From NCBI RefSeq assembly GCF_039543825.1, contig NZ_BAABKM010000001.1:124001-188000 (forward strand): a stretch of DNA of 64,000 nucleotides, written 5' to 3'. The notes under the pieces are model-generated. The model ran no database searches and was not told the origin of the DNA. It worked only from the letters and a program-made list of their open reading frames with translations. Shown here piece after piece: positions 1-13,128 of the stretch. This stretch comes from Nocardioides conyzicola (GTDB taxonomy: Bacteria; Actinomycetota; Actinomycetes; Propionibacteriales; Nocardioidaceae). The position numbers and the translations under genes are program-made. Each line of letters opens with the position of its first letter. Position 1 is the stretch's first letter.

Positions 1-4099
<4,099 letters not shown>

Positions 4100-4253
4100 A
4101 GAACCTCCAGGGATCACATCTCGGGAGGGCGGCTCTGGGAGGCGACCGCACTGTCGGCTCCGGGGTCCCGCCCCATTGCCAGACACCTTCGAAGCCGGAG
4201 GTTTCGACCTGCGTTGTCGCGTGTTGCGGTCAGGAAACGAGACGCACCGTTTT

Positions 4254-4269
4254 GTTACTTCGGTGTTAC
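4254..4269 (-). promoter_or_regulatory. GlnR-like box upstream of amtB
   Basis: On the amtB strand the sequence reads GTAAC-N6-GTAAC, matching the paired half-sites of the actinobacterial GlnR consensus (gTnAC-n6-GnnAC). It is about 155 bases upstream of the amtB GTG, in the gap between ftsY and amtB. In streptomycetes and mycobacteria GlnR activates amtB-glnK-glnD under nitrogen limitation, so the site fits the operon it precedes. The second four-site half of the full consensus is not clear here. Confidence 0.6.
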
Positions 4270-4289
4270 GAGTTCCCGAACGACGTTTG

Positions 4290-5411
4290 TCAGCCCAGCA
4301 ACGCGTCGACGAACGCGCCGGGCTCGAACGGAGCCAGGTCGTCGGCTCCCTCGCCCAGGCCGACGAGCTTGACGGGCACGCCGAGCTCGCGCTGGACCTG
4401 GACGACGATGCCGCCCTTGGCGGATCCGTCGAGCTTGGTGAGCACGATGCCGGTCACGTCGGCGACCTCGCCGAAGACGCGCGCCTGGATCAGACCGTTC
4501 TGACCGGTGGTGGCGTCGAGGACCAGCAGCACCTCGGTGACCGGCGCCTGCTTCTCGATCACCCGCTTGACCTTGCCGAGCTCGTCCATCAGGCCCGCCT
4601 TGTTCTGCAGGCGGCCGGCCGTGTCGATGATGACGGTGTCGACACCCGCGTCGACGCCCGTCCTGACGGCGTCGAAGGCGACGCTGGCGGGATCGGTGCC
4701 CTCGGGCCCGCGGACGACGTCGACGCCGACCCGCTCCCCCCAGGTGGCGAGCTGCTCCACCGCGGCCGCGCGGAAGGTGTCGGCAGCGCCGAGCACGACC
4801 GTGTGGTCCTCCGCGACCAGGATCCGCGAGAGCTTGCCGACCGTGGTGGTCTTGCCGGAGCCGTTGACGCCGACGACCAGCACGACACCGGGCTTGCCGT
4901 CCGCGCCGCTGACCTGCAGCCGACGGTCCATGCCCCCGTCGACGAGCGTCAGCAGCTCCTCGCGCAGGACGGTGCGGGGGTCCTCTCCTCCCTCGACCCG
5001 GAGGCGGGTGCGCAGTCGGTCGACCAGCTCCTGGGTCGGGGCGACGCCGACGTCGGCGGTGAGCAGGGTGTCCTCGATCGACTCCCAGGTGTCCTCGTCC
5101 AGGCGGTCACGCGACAGCAGGGCGAGCAGGCCGCGGCCGAGGCCGCTCTGCGAGCCCGCCAGGCGCTGCCGCAGGCGCACCAGCCGCGAGGCCGTGCCCT
5201 CGGGCCGCTCGAGCGTCGGCGTGGCGACCGGGGCCTCGGCCTCGACCGGGGTCTCCACCCCGGTGGGGGGCGGGCTGACGACCTCCGGCGCAGGGGCCGC
5301 TGGCGGAGCGGACCTGCGTCGGCGACCCGAGACGGTGAGCCCGACGCCGACGGCGACGGCGATGACCGCCACGACGGCGATCGCGAGCACGAGCAGCACG
5401 ATCAATGACAT
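4290..5411 (-). CDS. ftsY: Signal recognition particle receptor FtsY
   Basis: FtsY is the SRP-GTPase that docks ribosome-SRP complexes at the membrane for co-translational insertion. The protein has 373 residues. An N-terminal hydrophobic segment (residues 3-27) anchors it, as usual in actinobacteria, followed by a basic stretch and a short proline- and acid-rich linker. The NG domain carries G1 GVNGSGKTTT near 180, ADTFRAAA, G3 DTAGRLQN near 263 and G4 TKLDGSAKGG near 327. It follows smc in the conserved order but is separated from it here by a small membrane protein, a methyltransferase and a thioesterase. Confidence 0.97.
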   Translation of the reverse strand: MSLIVLLVLAIAVVAVIAVAVGVGLTVSGRRRRSAPPAAPAPEVVSPPPTGVETPVEAEAPVATPTLERPEGTASRLVRLRQRLAGSQSGLGRGLLALLSRDRLDEDTWESIEDTLLTADVGVAPTQELVDRLRTRLRVEGGEDPRTVLREELLTLVDGGMDRRLQVSGADGKPGVVLVVGVNGSGKTTTVGKLSRILVAEDHTVVLGAADTFRAAAVEQLATWGERVGVDVVRGPEGTDPASVAFDAVRTGVDAGVDTVIIDTAGRLQNKAGLMDELGKVKRVIEKQAPVTEVLLVLDATTGQNGLIQARVFGEVADVTGIVLTKLDGSAKGGIVVQVQRELGVPVKLVGLGEGADDLAPFEPGAFVDALLG

Positions 5412-5445
5412 GGCTCAATCCAACCAGAGGCGGTGGCTGGAGGCG

Positions 5446-5670
5446 TCAGTGGCGACGCTCGGACTCCTCGAGGTCGCCGCGCAGGTCGTACATCTCGTCG
5501 TCCTCGGCGGGGAGGAGCGGGGCGGCGTCCGCCGCCTTCGCCATCGCGTCCCCGAGCCACGGCGTGCCGGGCATCTGCTCACCCCGGTGGGGATAGGCGA
5601 CGTACGCCGCCACCAGACCCGCGATCACGACGATGACGACCATGACGACCACGACTGCGAGCACGTGCAC
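5446..5670 (-). CDS. Small single-span membrane protein of unknown function
   Basis: This 74-residue protein has a valine-rich transmembrane helix at about residues 4-26, followed by a short charged tail that ends in acidic and arginine residues. I do not recognise a family. It lies just upstream of ftsY on the same strand, 34 bases away, and may share its transcript. Codon position bias fits a real gene. A role near the membrane-targeting machinery would be guesswork. Confidence 0.6.
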   Translation of the reverse strand: MHVLAVVVVMVVIVVIAGLVAAYVAYPHRGEQMPGTPWLGDAMAKAADAAPLLPAEDDEMYDLRGDLEESERRH

Positions 5671-5833
5671 TACCTCCCGAGAGAACCGGCTGTCAGACGA
5701 CTACCCGTTCGTCCACCGTGCCACACGGACCCCGAAGGCCCGGCTTCGCCGCGCCCGTGCCCTACGATCCCCGGGTGACTCGGTGACCGCTCCCCGACGG
5801 ACGTCATCCCCTCAGCGACAGGAAGATCCCCCG

Positions 5834-6766
5834 ATGAGAATGCGTTGGCTCGCGCTCGGCGCCGGCACGTGCTGGTTGGCCCTCGTCGTCGTCGTCGCCC
5901 TCGTGTCCGACCTCGGTACGGCGAGCGCCGTGCTGTTCGCGGCCCTCGGCCTGATGACGATCGCCGGGCTGGTCTTCGTGGTCTCGATCCCCCCTCGCAT
6001 CACGAGCGCGGCGGGCCGGGTGATCAAGGCGATCCCGCCGCCGCCGCCCGCCGACGCGAAGGTCGCCGCGACCCTGGACGAGCAGGTGCTCGCCCAGGTG
6101 GCCAGCGCCGTCGCCCGCGCCGTCGACCAGGACCTCAAGCGCACGTTCCGCCAGACCGAGGCGCTGCAGAACCTCTACGCGATCATCGACTTCGAGCACG
6201 CGCTGCCCGCCTCCCGGGGCTGGCCCGCCTCGCCCGACCTGCTGCTCCTCCTGGTCGACCTCGTCGACCGGCACCGGCCGCAGCTGGTCGTGGAGTGCGG
6301 CAGCGGCCTCTCGACCCTGTGCCTCGCCCTCGCGATGCGCCGCTACGGGATCGACGGCAAGGTGATCGCCCTCGAGCACCTCGAGCAGTACGCCGCCCAG
6401 ACGCGCGAGCTCCTGGAGCGCCACGGCGTGGCCGACCTCGCGGAGGTGCGCACGGCCCCGATCGAGACCGTCGAGGTGGGCGACGGCTCGGCCGTCTGGT
6501 ACGCCCGCGCCGCGTGGGAGGACCTGACCGCCGTGGACCTGCTCTTCGTCGACGGCCCACCCAGCAGCCTCTCCCCCCAGTCCCGCTACCCGTCGCTGCC
6601 GCTCTTCTCCGAGCGCCTGGCACCGGGCGCGCACGTCGTCCTCGACGACTTCCAGCGCGCCGAGGAGCGCGACGTCGTCAAGCGCTGGCGCAGCGAGTAC
6701 GGCGACCGGCTGACCCTCGAGCGGGTCCCGCTCGAGAAGGGCGCCGCGCTCCTCACCTTCCGGTGA
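5834..6766 (+). CDS. Membrane-anchored class I SAM-dependent methyltransferase
   Basis: The 310-residue protein begins with two hydrophobic helices (about 4-22 and 28-52). After a linker comes a Rossmann methyltransferase domain of the Methyltransf_24 type. Motif I is VVECGSGLSTLCLA, the acidic residue binding the SAM ribose is in IALEHL, and LLFVDGPP is the post-core strand. The chosen ATG has GGAAG upstream; a longer frame starting at 5633 has no such support. The substrate is unknown. The related domain in other bacteria often acts on small molecules or sugars. Its 3' end overlaps the converging thioesterase gene by 14 bases. Confidence 0.8.
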   Translation: MRMRWLALGAGTCWLALVVVVALVSDLGTASAVLFAALGLMTIAGLVFVVSIPPRITSAAGRVIKAIPPPPPADAKVAATLDEQVLAQVASAVARAVDQDLKRTFRQTEALQNLYAIIDFEHALPASRGWPASPDLLLLLVDLVDRHRPQLVVECGSGLSTLCLALAMRRYGIDGKVIALEHLEQYAAQTRELLERHGVADLAEVRTAPIETVEVGDGSAVWYARAAWEDLTAVDLLFVDGPPSSLSPQSRYPSLPLFSERLAPGAHVVLDDFQRAEERDVVKRWRSEYGDRLTLERVPLEKGAALLTFR

Positions 6767-7193
6767 GGAGCGGCTCCACCGCGGCCCGGATCACGTCGGG
6801 CATCGTGGTCGACGGCCGCTCCGGGTCGGTGTTGTCGACGTACACGTGCACGAACCGGCCCTCGGCGGCGGCCTCCTCGGAGTCGCCCTGGAAGAGGCCG
6901 ATCCGGTAGATCACGCTGGAGCGGCCGACCTTGTCGACCACCAGGCCGGTCTCGATCGGTGCCGGGAAGCCGAGCTCGCGGAAGTAGCGGCACGACGTCT
7001 CGGCCACGACGCCGATCTGCGGCAGCCGGCGTACGTCGACGCCGGTCGCCTCGTAGAGGTAGGCGTTGACGGCCGTGTCGAAGAGCTCGTAGTAGGTCGC
7101 GTTGTTGAGGTGGCCGTAGGCGTCGTCGTCGCGCCAGCGCGTGGTGACGGTCCGCCACGCCACGTAGTCGGACCGGGTGGGACGATCGCCCAC
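6753..7193 (-). CDS. Acyl-CoA thioesterase, hot-dog fold
   Basis: This 146-residue protein resembles the 4-hydroxybenzoyl-CoA thioesterase / YbgC family: the early motif WRDDDAYGHLNNATYYELFD carries the catalytic aspartate region of the hot-dog fold. The GTG start shares a base with the smc stop codon (TAGTG), so translation is coupled to smc. The natural substrate, probably a short or medium acyl-CoA, cannot be read from sequence. Linkage to smc looks like operon packing rather than shared function. Confidence 0.85.
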   Translation of the reverse strand: MGDRPTRSDYVAWRTVTTRWRDDDAYGHLNNATYYELFDTAVNAYLYEATGVDVRRLPQIGVVAETSCRYFRELGFPAPIETGLVVDKVGRSSVIYRIGLFQGDSEEAAAEGRFVHVYVDNTDPERPSTTMPDVIRAAVEPLLTGR

Positions 7194-10100
7194 TAGGCCG
7201 ACTCGGCTTCGCGCAGCCGCTGGCTGATCACCGCGGAGACGCCGTCGCCGCGCATGGTCACGCCGTAGAGCGCGTCGCCGACCTCCATGGTCCGCTTCTG
7301 GTGGGTGATCACCAGCAGCTGCGAGTTCTCGCGCAGCTCCTCGTAGATCTCCAGCAGGCGGCCCAGGTTGGTGTCGTCGAGCGCGGCCTCGACCTCGTCG
7401 AGGATGTAGAACGGCGACGGGCGGGCCTTGAAGAGCGCCACCAGGAAGCACACGGCGACCAGCGACCGCTCGCCACCTGACAGCAGCGAGAGCCGCTTGA
7501 CCTTCTTGCCGGCCGGACGGGCCTCGACCTCGATGCCGGTGTTGAGCATGTCGTCCGGCGTGGTCAGCACCAAGCGGCCCTCGCCGCCCGGGAACAACCG
7601 CGAGAAGGTCGAGTCGAAGGCCCTGCTGACGTCGGCGTACGCCTCGGTGAAGACCTGCTCGACGCGCGAGTCGACCTCGCGCACGATGTCGAGGAGGTCC
7701 TTGCGGGTCTGCTTCAGGTCCTCGAGCTGCTCGGTGAGGAACTTGTGCCGCTCCTCCATCGCCGAGAACTCCTCGAGCGCCAGCGGGTTGACCCGGCCGA
7801 GCTCGCGCAGCGACCGCTCCGCGAGGCGCAACCGCTTGGCCTGCTCGTCGCGGACGTACGGCGCCGGGGCGGGCGTCTCCTCGCCCTCGGCGACCTCGCC
7901 GCTGAAGGGCACCAGCTGGTCGGGGCCGTAGTCGGCGACGAGTCCGTCGCCGTCGAGGCCGAGCTCCTCCAGCGCACGCTCCTCGAGCTGCTCGATGCGC
8001 ATCCGCTGCTGGGTGCGGGCCATCTCGTCGCGGTGGACCGAGTTGACCAGCTCGTCGTGCTCCTTGCCGAGCTCGCGCATCGCCGCACGCACCTCGCGGA
8101 GCTCCTGCTCGCGCCCGCTGCGGGACTGCTCGACCGCCGTCCGGGCCTCGGCCGCCCGGTGCACGGAGACCTCGAGGCGGCTCAGCACGTAGCCGACCGC
8201 CAGGCCGACCGCCTCGGCGGCACGGCCCTCGCGGATCATCCGCTCGCGGCGCTCGGCGGCGCGCGCGCGGGCGTCGCGCTCCTTCTCGGCCGCCCGCAGC
8301 AGCGAGTCGGCGCGACCGTGCAGCGCACGGGAGCGCTCCTCCGAGGTCCGCAGCGCGAGGCGGGCGTCCATCTCCGCCTGGCGGGCGGTGCGCGCCGCCT
8401 CGGCGAGCTGCTCGCGGACCGTGGTGTCGGGCTCGGCCTCCGGCGCGTCCTCGGCCGCCGCGAGGCGGGCCTCGAGGTCGGTCAGACCGGCGACGGCCTG
8501 GACCCGCGCCTCCTCGGCCTTCTCGATCGCCTGGGCGAGGCGGTCGGCCTCGCCGCGGGCGGCGCGCGCCTGCGAGCCGTACTGGCCGAGCTCCTCCGCG
8601 ACGGCCGCCAGGGTGGCGTCCGACTCGTGCAGCTTGGCGAGGGCGACGTCGACCCGCTTGCGCGCGTCGAGCCGCTCGCTCTCGAGCCGGGACATGTCGA
8701 AGCCGAGCCGCTCCGAGGAGGCGATCGCCTCGGCGAGCTGCTCCGACGCCTCGTCGACCGCCGCCTGGATCTCGATCAGGCTCGGCTGGGAGCTGGAGCC
8801 ACCGGACGCGAAGTGGGTGCCGATCAGGTCACCCTCGCGGGTCACGGCGGTGACGTCGGGCAGCGACGCCACCAGGGCACGGGCGGCGTCGAGGTCGTCG
8901 ACGACGGCGACCTTGGACAGCAGCCGCGTCAGGGCCGCGCGGACGGTGTCCGGGCACTCGACGACGTCGGCGGCGTACGTCGCGCCTGCGGGCAGGCTCG
9001 GCCAGTCGCGGGCCGGGTCGTGCGTCGGGGCGGTGCCACCGCCGAGGAGCATCCCGGCGCGGCCGAGGTCGGCGCTCTTGAGGTGGGCGATCGCGCCGAC
9101 GGCCGCATCCGCGTCGACGACGGCCACCGCGTCGGCGGCCGAGCCGAGCGCCTGGGCGATCGCGGTCTCGAAGCCGGAGCGGACGGTGACCAGCGCGGCG
9201 ACCGACCCGAGCAGGCCGGAGATCTCCTCGCTGGCGGCCAGCAGGGCGCCGACGCCGTCCTTGCGGTTGAGGCCGAGCTCGAGCGCGTCCTTGCGGGCGG
9301 CGAGCCCGGTGCGGTCCCGGTCGGCCTGGAGCGCCTCGTCCCGGGCCTTGGCGAGCCGGTCCTCGACGTCGTCGAGCGCGGCCGTGGCGGCCTCGTGCTC
9401 GGCGTCGAGCCCCTCCTCGCCTGCATCGAGGCCGGCGACCCGGGTCTCGAGCGAGGTGAAGTCGCGCTGGGCGCGGTCGGCGCGGGCCACGGCCTCCTCG
9501 CGTGCCAGCCCGAGGCGGCCGACCTCCTCGTCGGCGGCGGTCGCGCGCGAGCGCAGGGTGTTGACCTGGCCGTGCAGCCGGGCGAGGCCCTCACGCCGGT
9601 CGGCGGCGGCGCGCTGGAGCGCGGCGATCTTGCGGTCCTCCTCGGCGGCGGCGTCCTCGGCGGCGCGGCGGCCGGTGACGGCCTCCTCCAGCGCGACCCG
9701 GTGGGCGTCCACCTCGGCGGTGATCCGCTGCTCCTGCTCGCGGACCTGACCGGCCTCCGCCTCGAGCTGCTCGGGGTCCCGCCCGGAGCGTGCCTCCTCG
9801 ACGTCGGCGGTGCCGGCGGCGTTGCGGATCCGCTCGGCGGCCAGCGACTGGGTGCTGCGCAGACGCTCACGGAGCCCGGACAGGGCGAACCACACCTCCT
9901 GGGCCCGGGCTAGCGCCGGCAGGTCCTCGCGCAGGGCGGCCTCCAGCGCCGTCTCCTGCTCGGCGCGGCGGGCGACTTCGGCCTCGACCTGCTCGCGGCG
10001 CGCGACCAGGATCGACTCGTCGGCCATCTCCTGCTGCAGCGCGATCCGGGCCGTCGTCAGGTCGTCGGCCAGCAGGCGGGCGCGGGCGTCGCGGACGTCG

Positions 10101-10759
10101 GCCTGGACGGTCTGCGCCCGACGCGCGACCTCGGCCTGACGACCGAGCGGCTTGAGCTGGCGCCGGATCTCGACCAGCAGGTCGTTGAGCCGGGTCAGGT
10201 TGCCCTCGGTGGAGTCCAGCTTGCGGAGCGCCTTCTCCTTGCGCTTGCGGTGCTTGAGGACGCCTGCCGCCTCCTCGATGAAGCCCCGGCGGTCCTCGGG
10301 CGTCGCGTGGAGGATCGTGTCGAGCTGTCCCTGCCCGACGATCACGTGCATCTCGCGGCCGATGCCGGAGTCGGAGAGCAGCTCCTGGACGTCGAGCAGA
10401 CGGCACGAGCTGCCGTTGATGGCGTACTCGGACCCACCGCTGCGGAACATCGTGCGGGTGATCGTGACCTCGGAGTACTCGATCGGCAGCGCGCCGTCGG
10501 AGTTGTCGATGGTCAGGACGACCTCGGCGCGCCCGAGCGGCGGGCGCCCCGACGTACCGGCGAAGATGACGTCCTCCATCTTGCCGCCGCGCAGCGACTT
10601 GGCGCCCTGCTCACCCATCACCCAGGCGAGCGCGTCGACGACGTTGGACTTGCCGGAGCCGTTGGGACCCACGATGCAGGTGATCCCGGGCTCGAGCTGG
10701 AGCGTCGTCGAGGAGGCGAAGGACTTGAACCCCTTCAGGGTCAGGCTCTTCAGGTACAA
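7193..10759 (-). CDS. smc: Chromosome segregation ATPase SMC
   Basis: SMC forms the condensin ring with ScpA/ScpB and organises the nucleoid. The protein has 1188 residues, the normal length. Walker A GPNGSGKS is at 31-38. Two long coiled-coil arms flank the hinge at about 500-660. The ABC signature LSGGE is near 1093 and Walker B with the catalytic glutamate (ILDEVEAALDD) near 1120. I chose the TTG at 10759: GGGAG lies six bases upstream, and the protein then begins (M)YLKSLTLKGFKSF, exactly as in other actinobacterial SMCs. The ATG six codons upstream has no ribosome-binding site. Confidence 0.97.
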   Translation of the reverse strand: MYLKSLTLKGFKSFASSTTLQLEPGITCIVGPNGSGKSNVVDALAWVMGEQGAKSLRGGKMEDVIFAGTSGRPPLGRAEVVLTIDNSDGALPIEYSEVTITRTMFRSGGSEYAINGSSCRLLDVQELLSDSGIGREMHVIVGQGQLDTILHATPEDRRGFIEEAAGVLKHRKRKEKALRKLDSTEGNLTRLNDLLVEIRRQLKPLGRQAEVARRAQTVQADVRDARARLLADDLTTARIALQQEMADESILVARREQVEAEVARRAEQETALEAALREDLPALARAQEVWFALSGLRERLRSTQSLAAERIRNAAGTADVEEARSGRDPEQLEAEAGQVREQEQRITAEVDAHRVALEEAVTGRRAAEDAAAEEDRKIAALQRAAADRREGLARLHGQVNTLRSRATAADEEVGRLGLAREEAVARADRAQRDFTSLETRVAGLDAGEEGLDAEHEAATAALDDVEDRLAKARDEALQADRDRTGLAARKDALELGLNRKDGVGALLAASEEISGLLGSVAALVTVRSGFETAIAQALGSAADAVAVVDADAAVGAIAHLKSADLGRAGMLLGGGTAPTHDPARDWPSLPAGATYAADVVECPDTVRAALTRLLSKVAVVDDLDAARALVASLPDVTAVTREGDLIGTHFASGGSSSQPSLIEIQAAVDEASEQLAEAIASSERLGFDMSRLESERLDARKRVDVALAKLHESDATLAAVAEELGQYGSQARAARGEADRLAQAIEKAEEARVQAVAGLTDLEARLAAAEDAPEAEPDTTVREQLAEAARTARQAEMDARLALRTSEERSRALHGRADSLLRAAEKERDARARAAERRERMIREGRAAEAVGLAVGYVLSRLEVSVHRAAEARTAVEQSRSGREQELREVRAAMRELGKEHDELVNSVHRDEMARTQQRMRIEQLEERALEELGLDGDGLVADYGPDQLVPFSGEVAEGEETPAPAPYVRDEQAKRLRLAERSLRELGRVNPLALEEFSAMEERHKFLTEQLEDLKQTRKDLLDIVREVDSRVEQVFTEAYADVSRAFDSTFSRLFPGGEGRLVLTTPDDMLNTGIEVEARPAGKKVKRLSLLSGGERSLVAVCFLVALFKARPSPFYILDEVEAALDDTNLGRLLEIYEELRENSQLLVITHQKRTMEVGDALYGVTMRGDGVSAVISQRLREAESA

Positions 10760-10915
10760 CGCGGGCTCCCAGCTCATCGGTATCGAGGTACTGATACGAA
10801 CGCTGCATCCTCGCAGCCGGCCGTGGGGGAAGCTCAGCGGGGCTCACGTTACCCGGAGCCACCCCCGATCGGTGGCATCCGGGGGCGCGGGTCTCGTCCG
10901 CCTTAGGGTCCTGCC

Positions 10916-11557
10916 ATGGAGTTGATCGGCACCGGGCGGGACGCGGACGTCTTCGCGTACGACGACGGCCTGGTCCTGCGGCGCAACCGCGACGGGCGCA
11001 GCAGCGAGCGGGAAGGGGCGCTGATGGTCCGGCTCGCCGGCCTCGGCTATCCGCTCCCCCGCGTCCACTCGGTGAGGGGACCGGAGATGGTCATGGAGCG
11101 GGTCGACGGCCCGACCCTCGGGGCCGAGCTGTTCGCCGGCACGCGGCCGGCCGAGGAGGGCGCGGCGATCCTCGCCGACCTGCACCGCGGCCTGCATGCG
11201 CTGCCGTGGCCCGGTGCCGCACCGGGCGAGTGCCTGGTGCACCTGGACCTGCACCCGCTCAACGTGATCATGACGGGCGGCGGACCGGTGTTGATCGACT
11301 GGACCAACGCGCGTGAGGGCCGGCCCGGGCTCGACGTTGCGGTCACGGTGCTGACGATCGCCCAGGTCGGCCTGGCCGACGACGACCTGCGCGACGTGCT
11401 CCTCGGCTTCCTCGCCGAGTTCGTCGTCCGGGTCGCCACGCCGTACGCCGCGGAGCTGCCGGAGGCGGTCGCGTTCCGTCGCGCCAACCCGCACCAGACC
11501 CCGGCCGAGGCCGCGCTCTTCGACGACGCCGTGGAGCTCACCCGACGCTGGGCGTGA
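10916..11557 (+). CDS. Aminoglycoside-phosphotransferase-like small kinase
   Basis: The 213-residue protein has the APH/choline kinase fold. The catalytic loop HLDLHPLNVIM (HxDxxxxN) lies near residue 108, followed by the metal-binding LIDWTNA. An N-terminal glycine-rich turn (GTGRDADVF) starts the small lobe. A TAGGGT hexamer six bases before the ATG suggests a leaderless transcript. The substrate is unknown; this group includes small-molecule and sugar kinases, and antibiotic resistance should not be assumed. The gene diverges from smc and overlaps the converging MFS gene by 20 bases. Confidence 0.8.
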   Translation: MELIGTGRDADVFAYDDGLVLRRNRDGRSSEREGALMVRLAGLGYPLPRVHSVRGPEMVMERVDGPTLGAELFAGTRPAEEGAAILADLHRGLHALPWPGAAPGECLVHLDLHPLNVIMTGGGPVLIDWTNAREGRPGLDVAVTVLTIAQVGLADDDLRDVLLGFLAEFVVRVATPYAAELPEAVAFRRANPHQTPAEAALFDDAVELTRRWA

Positions 11558-12785
11558 CCGCCTCGTCGGCGTGCGCGATGTGGGAGAGCTGGCCCCAGAT
11601 CAGCACCACGAAGACCGCCGACCCGGCGAACGCGAACCAGAACGGCGCGGTCACACCCCAGTGCTGGGCCAGGACGCCCCCGATGCCGGCCCCGACGACG
11701 AGGCCGCCGTACACGCCGACGAGGTTCACGCTGCCGACCCTGCCCTGGAGCTCCGTGGGCACGGCCCGCTGGCGGACGGTCAGCGACGTGGTGCCCCAGA
11801 TGAAGGCGTGCGCGCCGAAGACGAAGAAGATCACCATCGCCACCCACGGCGTGGTGGTGAGCGCCAGCGCCAGGTGCGTGACGGTCTCGAAGACCAGCCC
11901 GATCCGCATGATGTCGGCGAGCGTGATGCGACGGGTGATCCAGCCGTAGGACAGCGTGCCGAGCAGGCCACCGACCGCCGAGACGGTGGTGAGCAGCCCG
12001 AAGCCGATCGGACCCATGTCGAGCCGCTGGGTCGCGTAGAGCACCAGGACCGACCAGGCGGCGCCGAAGGTGATGTTGAAGACGAAGATCGTCAGCACGA
12101 GGGTGCGTACGGCGGCGTGGTGGAGCACCCAGCGGAACCCCTCGGCGATGTCGTGCCGCAGGTGGGTGGCGGCGGCGCGCTCGCGGCGGTGCGGCGGCAG
12201 CACCACCTGCGCCACCAGCAGCGCACCGAGCGCGACCACCACCGCCTGGGTCGCGAACGGCACCGCGTGGCCCAGCGCGAAGAGGGCCGCCCCGATCGGC
12301 GGCCCGGCCAGCTGGTTGACCGTGATGAACCCGGTCGTCAGCCGGGCGTTGGCGAGCGCGAGGTCGTCGCGCTGCACCAGCATCGGCATCAGCGTGGAGG
12401 ACGTGTTGTCCGCGAACACCTCCGCGGTGCCGAGCAGGAACATCGCGACCAGGACCAGCCAGATCGACGCCACGTCGGTGGCGACGGCCAGCGTCAGCAG
12501 GACGAGCACCGCCGCGCGCAGCAGGTCGACGGTGACGATGATGAGCCGGCGGTCCAGGCGGTCGGCGAGGGCGCCGGCGTACAGCCCGAAGACCAGCGGC
12601 GGCAGCCACTGGAGCAGCGCCGCGAGCGCCACCAGGATCGCGTCGTGCGTCATCGACGCGACGAGGAGCGGGCCGGCGGCGAGCGCGATGCCGTCGCCGA
12701 GGTTGGAGACCCAGGACGATGCCAGCAGCCACCGGAACCCGGCGCCGAACCGGCGGGGCGCGACGATCTCGACGAGGCGGCTCAC
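11538..12785 (-). CDS. MFS transporter, macrolide-efflux-like (12 TM)
   Basis: This 415-residue major facilitator protein has about twelve hydrophobic helices. The loop after helix 2 (GALADRLDRRLII) carries the MFS motif A. It resembles the MFS_3 / enterobactin-exporter or macrolide-efflux branch ("RFGAGFRWLLASSWVSNLGDG"-like start). The substrate is unknown. It is the last gene on this strand before the converging kinase, about 60 bases after the small coiled-coil gene. Confidence 0.85.
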   Translation of the reverse strand: MSRLVEIVAPRRFGAGFRWLLASSWVSNLGDGIALAAGPLLVASMTHDAILVALAALLQWLPPLVFGLYAGALADRLDRRLIIVTVDLLRAAVLVLLTLAVATDVASIWLVLVAMFLLGTAEVFADNTSSTLMPMLVQRDDLALANARLTTGFITVNQLAGPPIGAALFALGHAVPFATQAVVVALGALLVAQVVLPPHRRERAAATHLRHDIAEGFRWVLHHAAVRTLVLTIFVFNITFGAAWSVLVLYATQRLDMGPIGFGLLTTVSAVGGLLGTLSYGWITRRITLADIMRIGLVFETVTHLALALTTTPWVAMVIFFVFGAHAFIWGTTSLTVRQRAVPTELQGRVGSVNLVGVYGGLVVGAGIGGVLAQHWGVTAPFWFAFAGSAVFVVLIWGQLSHIAHADEAVTPSVG

Positions 12786-12842
12786 AAGGGCGCGACGCTA
12801 CCGTCGGGACCGGTCGGTCGCGACTGGTTTACAGCCGGCCGG

Positions 12843-13049
12843 TCAGGCGGGCTGCATCTCCTGCAGGTGCGAGGTCTCGATCTCGAGGAGGGCGGCGGCG
12901 TGTGCCTGGGCCAGCCGGTCGTTCTCCTCGGACAGACGCCCAGCGAGCGCCTCGAGCTCACCCACACGCGCACGCAGCCGAGCGTTCTCGGCGGCGAGGG
13001 CGGGGCTTCGCAGGTCGCTGTTCATGTAGCCGATCAGCGCCTTGGCCAT
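12843..13049 (-). CDS. Small conserved coiled-coil protein
   Basis: This 68-residue protein starts MAKALIGYMN and continues as a leucine heptad coiled coil from about residue 18 to 60. Similar short proteins with a MxKALLGYV start sit in the mutM-smc region of streptomycetes, from memory. The function is unknown. Its size and coil suggest a dimeric scaffold or a partner of a larger protein. Confidence 0.75.
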   Translation of the reverse strand: MAKALIGYMNSDLRSPALAAENARLRARVGELEALAGRLSEENDRLAQAHAAALLEIETSHLQEMQPA

Positions 13050-13128
13050 GAAAGAGCCTTCCGGGGTATGGAGGGGGTGACTCGCGGTGGCGGGCCGTCT
13101 TCAAGAGTCCCACCGTCGGGCCCACCGG

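Noticed and set aside
7745-9913. 722-codon open frame opposite smc
   Set aside because: It mirrors the SMC coiled coil and has no recognisable domain or ribosome-binding site.
10778-10915. TATC...GATA inverted repeat between smc and the kinase gene as an operator
   Set aside because: The arms are only four to five bases and the spacing is loose. It may simply be overlapping divergent -10 regions.
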